A stretch of DNA of 12,076 bases from positions 1-12,076 of the forward strand of contig JBMNSG010000066.1 of NCBI GenBank assembly GCA_050945075.1. Direction: 5' to 3'. Below the pieces are notes generated by a model. That model had not been told where the DNA came from. It did no database searches and worked only from the letters and a program-made list of their open reading frames with translations. The position numbers were made by a program, and so were the translations under genes. Of this stretch, positions 4,946-11,574 are shown piece after piece (position 1 is the first letter of the stretch; each line of letters begins with the position of its first letter). Source of the DNA: UBA7485 sp050945075 (GTDB lineage Bacteria > Bacillota > Clostridia > Eubacteriales > Eubacteriaceae).

Positions 4946-6052
4946 ATGTTAAGAAAAGAAGGAGAAATCAGGATCCCCTCGGGCTGTGCCATCTGCGGGA
5001 TCATTGACAGACAGGGGCGCCGCTGTATTAACGGGCAGGCCGCGGTCGATTCCATTCGTATTATGCACGATCGTTCCAACGGTCTGGGCGGTGGATTTGC
5101 AGGCTACGGGATTTACCCGGAATATGCGGACTATTACGCCTTTCATATTTTCTACGATGATATGAAGGCCAAGGAAGAAACAGAACGTTACCTGGATCGT
5201 CATTTCGAGATTGCCAGCATGGGCATTATCCCGACCAAATCGGTTCCGAGCATTACCGATCAGCCTACGATCATGCGCTACTTTGTAAATCCGCTGCTCA
5301 CGCACGTGGATGCTTCCGGCAATATCGATGAAAGAATGTTTGTGGCGGACAGTGTGTTCCATATTAACTCCAACATTGAAGGTGCATATGTTTTCTCATC
5401 CGGGAAAAACATGGGCGTGTTCAAGGCCGTGGGTTATCCGGAAGATGTCGGCGAATTTTACCGCCTGGATCTGTACAATGGCTGGTGCTGGACTGCACAC
5501 GGCCGTTACCCGACCAACACTCCGGGATGGTGGGGCGGAGCGCATCCGTTTGCGCTGCTCGACTATTCGGTTGTCCATAATGGTGAAATCTCTTCTTATG
5601 ACACCAACCGCCGGTATGCGGAAATGCTGGGCTATAAATGCTCGCTGCTCACCGATACCGAAGTCATTACCTATATTATTGACTATCTGAACCGCAGACA
5701 GGGCTTTGACTTTGAAGATATAGCCAAGATAATCGCGGCACCGTTCTGGTCCGAAATCGACGAAATGCCGGAAGAAGAAGCCAAACGCTGCAAGATCCTG
5801 CGCAATATGTACTCGAGCCTGCTTATTACCGGACCGTTCTCCATCATCTGCGGATTTACCGACGGACTGATGGCGCTGAACGACCGTCTCAAGCTCCGCT
5901 CCATGGTTGCGGGTGAAAAAGACGACATTGTCTATATAGCCAGTGAAGAAGCAGCGATCCGGGAAATCTGTCCGGACATCGACAACATCTGGGCTCCGAA
6001 AGGCGGCGAGCCCATCATCGTCCGTATCGAACGGGATGAACAGCAGCAGTAA
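4946..6052 (+). CDS. Glutamate synthase, glutamine amidotransferase (class II) subunit
   Basis: This 368-residue stand-alone protein corresponds to the N-terminal amidotransferase domain of large GltB, as in the dispersed archaeal-type glutamate synthases. It releases ammonia from glutamine for transfer to 2-oxoglutarate at the FMN subunit. The class II nucleophile must be an N-terminal Cys. The best candidate is Cys14 in SGCAICGII, so the first 13 residues look like a propeptide that must be removed. Other class II motifs are HGRYPTNTPGWW near 185-196, HNGEI near 211-215 and TDTEV near 236-240. The ATG has an AGGA ribosome binding site 5 nt upstream. A stop codon and 16 nt separate it from the FMN subunit gene. 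Purely from the domain it could serve another amidotransferase, but the neighbours fix the role. Confidence 0.9.
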   Translation: MLRKEGEIRIPSGCAICGIIDRQGRRCINGQAAVDSIRIMHDRSNGLGGGFAGYGIYPEYADYYAFHIFYDDMKAKEETERYLDRHFEIASMGIIPTKSVPSITDQPTIMRYFVNPLLTHVDASGNIDERMFVADSVFHINSNIEGAYVFSSGKNMGVFKAVGYPEDVGEFYRLDLYNGWCWTAHGRYPTNTPGWWGGAHPFALLDYSVVHNGEISSYDTNRRYAEMLGYKCSLLTDTEVITYIIDYLNRRQGFDFEDIAKIIAAPFWSEIDEMPEEEAKRCKILRNMYSSLLITGPFSIICGFTDGLMALNDRLKLRSMVAGEKDDIVYIASEEAAIREICPDIDNIWAPKGGEPIIVRIERDEQQQ

Positions 6053-6068
6053 TCTGAGAGGAAACTGA

Positions 6069-7574
6069 ATGGGAATCAATTATCTGTATCCACAGTACGA
6101 AATACACAGAGACCCGATGCGCTGCATCAAGTGCAGGGTCTGCGAACGACAGTGCGCCAACGAGGTGCATCATTATGACGAAGAACTGGATCTGATGATC
6201 GCGGACGAAACCGGCTGTGTGGACTGCCAGCGGTGCGTCAGCATGTGCCCGACACGGGCGCTCAAGATCGTCAAGACCGACAATACATTCAAGGAAAACA
6301 GCAACTGGAAACAGGATACCATTGAAGAAGTCTACCGCCAGGCCAGCACCGGCGGGGTACTCCTTTCGTCCATGGGGAATCCCAAGGACTATCCGGTTTA
6401 CTGGGACAAGATCCTGATCAATGCATCACAGGTTACCAACCCCTCCATTGACCCGCTGCGCGAACCGATGGAAACCAGGGTCTTCCTGGGCAAGAAACCT
6501 TCCCATCTGAAGATGGACAAAAAGGGACGCATTGTTTCTGAAATCCCGCCCCAGATCGAACTGGAGCTGCCTATCATGTTTTCGGCGATGTCCTACGGTT
6601 CAATTTCAGAAAATGCCCACAAGTCACTGGCAAGAGCGGCAACCGAACTGGGAACCTGCTACAACACCGGTGAAGGCGGACTGAACAAGGAACTGTATCA
6701 GTACGGACCCAACACCATTGTCCAGGTGGCTTCCGGACGTTTCGGCGTGCACGAGGACTACCTGATGGCAGGTGCTGCCATCGAAATCAAGATGGGCCAG
6801 GGCGCAAAGCCGGGCATCGGCGGACATCTGCCGGGCCGGAAAATCGGACCCAAGGTTTCGGAAACACGGATGATCCCGGAAGGCAGCGATGCCATTTCAC
6901 CGGCTCCGCATCACGACATCTACTCGATTGAAGATCTGCGCCAGCTTATCTTCTCATTAAAGGAAGCAACCAATTACCAGAAGCCGGTTATCGTCAAAAT
7001 CGCGGCGGTTCATAATGTAGCGGCGATTGCCTCGGGGATTGCCCGTTCCGGCGCCGACGTCATTGCCATCGATGGTTACCGCGGCGGGACCGGTGCGGCT
7101 CCGACCCGGATCCGCGACAATGTCGGGATCCCGATCGAACTGGCACTGGCCGCAGTGGACCAGCGTCTGCGTGACGAACAGATCCGCAACGACATCTCTA
7201 TCGTCGTGGGCGGGTCCATCCGCAGCTCTGCGGACGTGGTCAAGGCCATCGCACTGGGCGCGGATGCCTGCTACATCGGTACATCGGCGCTTCTGGCTCT
7301 GGGCTGCCATCTGTGCCGTTCCTGTCAGAGCGGCAAGTGCAACTGGGGAATCGCCACCCAGCGTGACGACCTGGTCAAACGACTCAACCCGGATATCGGA
7401 AGCGAACGTCTGGTGAATCTGCTGCATGCCTGGGATCATGAAATCAAGGAAATGATGGGCGGCATGGGGATTAACTCCATCGAAGCCCTGAAAGGCAACA
7501 GGCTCATGCTGCGCGGCATCGGCCTCACGGACAAGGAGCTTGAAATCCTCGGAATCAAGCACGCCGGCGAATAA
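6069..7574 (+). CDS. Glutamate synthase, FMN-binding synthase subunit with N-terminal ferredoxin domain
   Basis: This 501-residue protein carries the reaction centre that joins ammonia and 2-oxoglutarate and reduces the product to glutamate. Residues 19-60 hold two 4Fe-4S motifs (Cys19, 22, 25, 29 and Cys50, 53, 56, 60). From about residue 150 follows the FMN-binding TIM-barrel of glutamate synthase. Its motifs are FSAMSYGSIS, GEGGLNKE, AKPGIGGHLPGRK, IDGYRGGTGAAP and GGSIRSSADVVKAIALGADA. A four-Cys cluster region GCHLCRSCQSGKCNWGIATQ (Cys413, 416, 419, 424) matches the Fe-S site of the family. The N-terminal ferredoxin is typical of the archaeal-type enzyme and absent from the classic bacterial GltB. 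A GAGAGGAAAC ribosome binding site supports the ATG. It works with the amidotransferase before it and the electron-carrying subunits after it. Confidence 0.95.
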   Translation: MGINYLYPQYEIHRDPMRCIKCRVCERQCANEVHHYDEELDLMIADETGCVDCQRCVSMCPTRALKIVKTDNTFKENSNWKQDTIEEVYRQASTGGVLLSSMGNPKDYPVYWDKILINASQVTNPSIDPLREPMETRVFLGKKPSHLKMDKKGRIVSEIPPQIELELPIMFSAMSYGSISENAHKSLARAATELGTCYNTGEGGLNKELYQYGPNTIVQVASGRFGVHEDYLMAGAAIEIKMGQGAKPGIGGHLPGRKIGPKVSETRMIPEGSDAISPAPHHDIYSIEDLRQLIFSLKEATNYQKPVIVKIAAVHNVAAIASGIARSGADVIAIDGYRGGTGAAPTRIRDNVGIPIELALAAVDQRLRDEQIRNDISIVVGGSIRSSADVVKAIALGADACYIGTSALLALGCHLCRSCQSGKCNWGIATQRDDLVKRLNPDIGSERLVNLLHAWDHEIKEMMGGMGINSIEALKGNRLMLRGIGLTDKELEILGIKHAGE

Positions 7575-7587
7575 GCGGAGGAAACCA

Positions 7588-8061
7588 ATGAAACGCGTCT
7601 ATGTCAATGAAGAAGTCTGCCTCGGCTGCCATCTTTGCGAGTTCGAATGCGCTTATGCCAACGCAGGAACTCCGGATGCCACCGGCAAATCCAATAATAT
7701 GTATAAGGTCTTTAACAGGGAAAACGCCCCGGTTCCGCGGATCCGCGTCGAAGAAGGCGAACCTGCCGGAGACGATAAAATAACTTTTGCAGTTTCCTGC
7801 CGTCACTGCGAAACCCCTTACTGTGTCCTGGGCTGCATTACCGGAGCCCTGTCGATCGAAGACGGCGTGATTAAAATCGACGACGAACGCTGCATCGGCT
7901 GCAGAACCTGTACGGTTATGTGTCCTTACGGATGTCTGGTGTATTCGGATCATCATACGATGCTCAAATGCGAGCTGTGTCTGGAAAACGCCACTGGTTC
8001 TCCGGCCTGTGTTCAGGGATGCCCCAACCGGGCCATCGTTTACGAAGAAAGGCAGTCATAA
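7588..8061 (+). CDS. Four-cluster ferredoxin subunit (HycB/DmsB-like), probably of glutamate synthase
   Basis: This 157-residue iron-sulfur protein has 17 Cys. Sixteen of them fit four 4Fe-4S clusters: CLGCHLCEFEC at 11-21, CRHCETPYCVLGC at 71-83, CIGCRTCTVMC at 102-112 and the C-terminal set at Cys128, 131, 141 and 145. This is the pattern of electron-transfer subunits such as HycB and DmsB. I start it at the ATG 7588, which has a strong GGAGGAAA site and gives the ferredoxin N-terminus MKRVYVNEEVCLGC, rather than at an in-frame ATG 48 nt upstream inside the preceding gene. It lies 13 nt after the FMN subunit and overlaps the flavoprotein gene by one base. It probably relays electrons between the FAD subunit and the FMN/Fe-S subunit. 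Confidence 0.92.
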   Translation: MKRVYVNEEVCLGCHLCEFECAYANAGTPDATGKSNNMYKVFNRENAPVPRIRVEEGEPAGDDKITFAVSCRHCETPYCVLGCITGALSIEDGVIKIDDERCIGCRTCTVMCPYGCLVYSDHHTMLKCELCLENATGSPACVQGCPNRAIVYEERQS

Positions 8062-9341
8062 TGGAAAACAAGATCATACAGACCGATTATCTCGTGATCG
8101 GGAATTCCGCTGCCGGAATTGGAACTGTTCAGGGAATCCGCAGCATCGACCGCAGCGGCAGCATTGTCCTGCTTTCGGACGAAGCGCACCATACCTATTC
8201 ACGACCGCTCATTTCCTACTGGCTTCAGGGCAGGGTGGAACCGCAGAATATGATTTACCGTGATCTGGATTTTTACGCGGATTACGGGGTTCAGGCACTG
8301 CTGGGACCGGACGCAAAGGTGATTTCTCTGGATCCGCAGGCCGGTCAGGCGCTGCTGGAAAACGGGGATATTGTCGAATACGGCAGGCTGATGATTGCCT
8401 CCGGTTCAGTTCCCTTTGTCCCGCCGATGAAGGGGCTGGAGGAAGCGCAGGATGATTTTACGTTTACGAAGCTGGCTGATGCAGAAGGCGTCAAAGCCAT
8501 TGTTGATGCCATGGCTGAAAAAGATCAGAAGCCGAAGACAGTGATCCTGGGCGCCGGGCTGATCGGGCTGAAAGCAGCAGAAGCCCTGGCAGATCAGGCA
8601 GAGTCGATCGTCGTGGTCGATCTGGCCGAACGTGTGCTCCCGAGCGTGCTCACGGAAAACACAGCACCCTTTGTTCAGGACTATCTGGAAGAACAGGGAC
8701 TTGTTTTCCGCCTCGGCCGTTCCTTTGCACAGATCGGCGATCATGAGGTCACGTTATCCGATGGAGAAACACTGCCTTACGATATCCTGATTCTGGCAGC
8801 CGGGACCCGCCCCAATGTCGTTTTCGCTAAGGAAGCCGGCATTGAATGCGGACGCGGAATCCTGACGGATGAACATCAGCAGACCAATCTTGAAAACATT
8901 TTTGCCGCAGGTGACTGCACCGATTCTATGGACATCAGCACCGGCAGTGTCAAGAACATGGCCATTCTCCCCAATGCTTTCATGCAGGGGAAAACAGCCG
9001 GTATCACCATGGCCGGCGGAGAAGCGGTTTACGACAAGGGTTTCCCGGTGAATTCACTGGGACTGCTCGGCCTGTTCATGCTTTCCGCAGGCAGCTACAC
9101 CGGGAACGAAGTGATCGTCGAAGGCGGCGACTGCACCAAACACTTCTTTGTCAGCGAAGACGGAACACAGCTTAACGGCTTTATCATCTTCGGGGACTGC
9201 CCCAGAGCCGGGATTTACACCGACCTGATCCGTGAAAAAACAGATCTTTCCGGAATTGATATGGAACGGCTGTTCGCAGAACCCGGAATCATGGCCTTCG
9301 GGCATCAGGCACGTATAAACAAGCTGGCACGCCCGCACTAA
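8061..9341 (+). CDS. FAD/NAD(P)-dependent oxidoreductase, probable electron-input subunit of glutamate synthase
   Basis: This 426-residue flavoprotein belongs to the pyridine nucleotide-disulfide oxidoreductase fold, closest in look to the rubredoxin reductase/NirB N-domain group. The FAD site is GNSAAG at 14-19, the NAD(P) site GAGLIGLKAAE at 164-174 and the second FAD motif FAAGDC at 281-286. The region TYSRPLIS (45-52), where NADH oxidases carry a redox Cys, has none, so it is an electron-transfer enzyme rather than an oxidase. It overlaps the ferredoxin stop in a TAATG junction, implying translational coupling. It probably takes electrons from NADH or NADPH and passes them through the ferredoxin subunit. 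Cofactor preference cannot be settled from sequence reading alone. A longer upstream frame exists but would overlap the ferredoxin gene by 140 nt, so I reject it. Confidence 0.88.
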   Translation: MENKIIQTDYLVIGNSAAGIGTVQGIRSIDRSGSIVLLSDEAHHTYSRPLISYWLQGRVEPQNMIYRDLDFYADYGVQALLGPDAKVISLDPQAGQALLENGDIVEYGRLMIASGSVPFVPPMKGLEEAQDDFTFTKLADAEGVKAIVDAMAEKDQKPKTVILGAGLIGLKAAEALADQAESIVVVDLAERVLPSVLTENTAPFVQDYLEEQGLVFRLGRSFAQIGDHEVTLSDGETLPYDILILAAGTRPNVVFAKEAGIECGRGILTDEHQQTNLENIFAAGDCTDSMDISTGSVKNMAILPNAFMQGKTAGITMAGGEAVYDKGFPVNSLGLLGLFMLSAGSYTGNEVIVEGGDCTKHFFVSEDGTQLNGFIIFGDCPRAGIYTDLIREKTDLSGIDMERLFAEPGIMAFGHQARINKLARPH

Positions 9342-9355
9342 TCCGGAGACGAAAA

Positions 9356-10075
9356 ATGAGAATAAACGCAAAAGGAAAATATTACACGGATCTGAACCGC
9401 GAGGTCAAGAAGACCAGCGACAGAGAAGTCATTATAGACAAGGTTCTGGGACAGCGCTATATCGGGACTGGTGTCAGAAACAAGGAAATCATCATTAATG
9501 GAACCCCGGGCAACGCGCTGGGCGCTTACCTGATGGGCACGGACATCACCGTTCACGGCAATGTCCAGGATGCAGTCGGGGATACCATGGATTCGGGTGA
9601 AATCATCGTCCACGGTTCCGGCGGAGATACCGTCGGTTACGGCATGCGCGGCGGAGCCATCTACATCAGAGACCATGCCGGCTACCGCATTGGCATCCAT
9701 ATGAAGGCTTATCAGGATCATCAGCCGGTGATCGTGGTCGGAGGATCCGCGGGATCCTTCCTCGGCGAATACCAGGCTGGCGGTACCATTATCGTCCTGG
9801 GTCTGGACAGGAAAAACGGCGTGCCTGCCGGCGGCTATCTGGGAACCGGGATGCACGGCGGCAGTATGTATATCCGCAGCTATGAACGTCCGCGTGCCAT
9901 GGAACAGGTAACAGTCACCCCGTGCACAGCGGAAGATCTTGCAGAGATCATGGACAAGCTGGAATACTACTGCAGCAATTTTGATGTGTCTATGGAAGAA
10001 GTACTGAACAAACCGTTCTGGAAACTCACTCCCGGCAAGGATAATCCGTACAACGGACTGTACACCGCTTATTAA
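9356..10075 (+). CDS. Glutamate synthase, GXGXG (beta-helix) subunit
   Basis: This 239-residue protein matches the C-terminal GXGXG domain of GltB. The domain is a right-handed beta-helix that braces the amidotransferase and FMN domains and lines the ammonia route. The repeated glycine pattern runs from about residue 36 to 172, for example GNALGAYLMG, GDTVGYGMRGG, GSAGSFLGEYQAGG and GGYLGTGMHGG. A related domain occurs in FwdC-type formylmethanofuran dehydrogenase subunits, but the neighbours point to glutamate synthase. It begins 14 nt after the flavoprotein stop, with a GGAG ribosome binding site. In the window it completes the set amidotransferase, FMN centre, two electron carriers and beta-helix. 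The 155-nt structured gap that follows ends the tightly packed part of the operon. Confidence 0.92.
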   Translation: MRINAKGKYYTDLNREVKKTSDREVIIDKVLGQRYIGTGVRNKEIIINGTPGNALGAYLMGTDITVHGNVQDAVGDTMDSGEIIVHGSGGDTVGYGMRGGAIYIRDHAGYRIGIHMKAYQDHQPVIVVGGSAGSFLGEYQAGGTIIVLGLDRKNGVPAGGYLGTGMHGGSMYIRSYERPRAMEQVTVTPCTAEDLAEIMDKLEYYCSNFDVSMEEVLNKPFWKLTPGKDNPYNGLYTAY

Positions 10076-10230
10076 GTGAATGAACATCTGCAGCACCTGT
10101 TTTATTCAGGCGCGCTGCGGTGTGATACGATAAAACAGACCGGCCGCTGCGGCCGTCTGCTTATGCTGTCTGATGCAGGCCTGCCGGGAATAACCGACGG
10201 GCCTGTATGCATTTTTACACGAGGTGATTT
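10076..10230 (+). promoter_or_regulatory. Structured leader of the GSI-like gene with competing hairpins and a terminator-like stem
   Basis: Hairpin A pairs GCAGC/GCTGC and CCTG/CAGG (10090-10118). Hairpin B pairs CTGTTTTAT with ATAAAACAG (10097-10105 with 10130-10138, perfect 9 bp) and cannot coexist with A. Hairpin C pairs CAGAC and GGCC with GGCC and GTCTG (10136-10159, one bulged C) and overlaps the end of B. A fourth stem starts with AGGCC/GGCCT (10177-10204), has a GAATAA loop and can be extended by ATGC/GCAT (10173-10176, 10209-10212). It runs into TTTTT (10212-10216), as an intrinsic terminator would. This chain of overlapping hairpins suggests attenuation control between the glutamate synthase genes and the GSI-like gene. 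Confidence 0.5.
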
Positions 10231-11508
10231 ATGAATCCAGAGGAAGTACTCCGGGCACTTGATTATATTGAAGAAAACGATGTCCGCTTTATCCGTCTCC
10301 AGTTCTGTGACCTGGATGGACAGAACCGCAATATCGCGGTTTCACAGCCTGAATTTGAAACGGCGCTGCGTGACGGCTGCCAGTTCAGAAGCTCTGCGGT
10401 CACCGGCTTCGAAAGTGCCGGTACACCGGATCTGACGCTGGTACCGATTCCGTCTACCATCCAGCTCCTGCCATGGCGTCCCCAGCAGGGAAGTGTCGCC
10501 AAGGTCAACTGCGAAATCCGCTATCCGGATGGCACTATTTTTGATGCCGATTCACGCGTGATCCTCAAGCGTATTACCGAATATGCCAGAAAACGCGGGG
10601 TTACCTTTGAAACGGGCGTTAAAATTGAATTCTATCTTTTTGAGCTCGACGATGAAGGAAAACCCACCAAGACTCCGGTGGACCAGGCAGGATTCTTCGA
10701 TCTGGCACCGCTCGACAAGGGCGAAAATACCCGCCGGGAAATTATCCTTACCCTGGAGGATATGGGCTTTTCGATCAAGAGCTCGCACCATGAAACCGGG
10801 AGCGGCCAGCACGAGATTGACTTTAACCGGGCCGATCCGCTCACCTGCGCCGACAATATCCAGACCTTTAAAACAGTGGTCAAAACCATTGCCCAGCAGA
10901 ACGGCATGCACGCCAGCTTCATGCCCAAACCGCTGAACGGGGAACCGGGAAGCGGTATGCACGTGATGATTTCCATGCTTGAAAACCTGCAGGATGCTTT
11001 TCACAGCGCGGATGGACTGGTTTCGGAAACCGGCCGCGCCTTCAGTGCCGGGATTATGAAGTATCAGCAGGAAATCATTGCCGTCACCAATCCCTCTGTG
11101 AATTCCTACAAACGGCTGGCCGGCGGATTTATTGCCCCGCATGACCTGAAATGGGCTCCGACAACCGACGATACTGTAATCCGGATTCCGGAGGATCCCT
11201 TCGATCTGACCCGGGTTATTATCAGAAGTCCCGATCCCTCCTGCAATCCCTATCTTGCCTTTGCCGTACTGCTGGCAGCCGGACTTTCGGGAATTCAGGA
11301 AGAGCTCCGTCCCGAAGACTGGGAATCGGACCGTCTTCCGTTCACATTGTACGAAGCTGTCCGCAAAATGAAGGATTCGGAGCTGGTCAGGAAAGTTCTC
11401 GGAGACACGGTTTTTGAAACCTTCACAACCCGCAAGGTCAATGAATGGAATGATTACCGCAGCACCGTACACGACTGGGAATACGAGCATTATTTCGAAA
11501 CCGTATGA
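10231..11508 (+). CDS. GSI-family glutamine synthetase-like protein with degraded active site (likely pseudoenzyme)
   Basis: This 425-residue protein aligns along its whole length with GSI such as Bacillus GlnA (444 residues), with a gap of about 20 residues near the C-terminus. Kept are n1 metal ligands Glu133, Glu188 and Glu195 (IEF, HHETGSGQHEIDF), His244 (GSGMH), the glutamate-binding NSYKRL (Arg295) and Arg332. Changed, in enteric numbering, are Asp50 to Arg53 (FRSSAVTGF for FDGSSI-GF), Glu129 to Lys131 (GVKIEF for GPEPEF), Glu327 to Ile301 (GFIAP for GYEAP), Arg339 to Asp313 and Glu357 to Ile330 (RVIIR for RVEVR). Two of three n2 metal ligands and the ammonium-site acids are thus gone, so glutamine synthesis is very unlikely. 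Frame and spacing are clean, so this is not decay. A GAGGTGA site supports the ATG. It precedes an ANTAR regulator gene, which suggests a sensor role. A different amine substrate is a less likely alternative. Confidence 0.88.
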   Translation: MNPEEVLRALDYIEENDVRFIRLQFCDLDGQNRNIAVSQPEFETALRDGCQFRSSAVTGFESAGTPDLTLVPIPSTIQLLPWRPQQGSVAKVNCEIRYPDGTIFDADSRVILKRITEYARKRGVTFETGVKIEFYLFELDDEGKPTKTPVDQAGFFDLAPLDKGENTRREIILTLEDMGFSIKSSHHETGSGQHEIDFNRADPLTCADNIQTFKTVVKTIAQQNGMHASFMPKPLNGEPGSGMHVMISMLENLQDAFHSADGLVSETGRAFSAGIMKYQQEIIAVTNPSVNSYKRLAGGFIAPHDLKWAPTTDDTVIRIPEDPFDLTRVIIRSPDPSCNPYLAFAVLLAAGLSGIQEELRPEDWESDRLPFTLYEAVRKMKDSELVRKVLGDTVFETFTTRKVNEWNDYRSTVHDWEYEHYFETV

Positions 11509-11574
11509 GGATAAGACAATGCTCAATCCTACGGAACGGTACCGGCGGACGGTAACCGGAGAAACGGAGGCGCT

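Noticed and set aside
5396..6079. Minus-strand ORF of 227 codons opposite the amidotransferase gene
   Set aside because: It is a shadow frame of a well-supported gene, without a ribosome binding site or family motifs.
7920..8060. Longer N-terminus for the flavoprotein
   Set aside because: It would overlap the ferredoxin gene by 140 nt in another frame; the TAATG start at 8061 gives the normal FAD-binding N-terminus.
10231..11508. The GSI-like gene as a decaying pseudogene
   Set aside because: The frame is intact over 425 codons with a good ribosome binding site, and the fold-defining and n1-site motifs are preserved. Only selected catalytic positions changed, which points to repurposing rather than decay.
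10552..11526. Minus-strand ORF of 324 codons opposite the GSI-like gene
   Set aside because: It is antisense to a full-length GSI-family alignment and has no motifs of its own.
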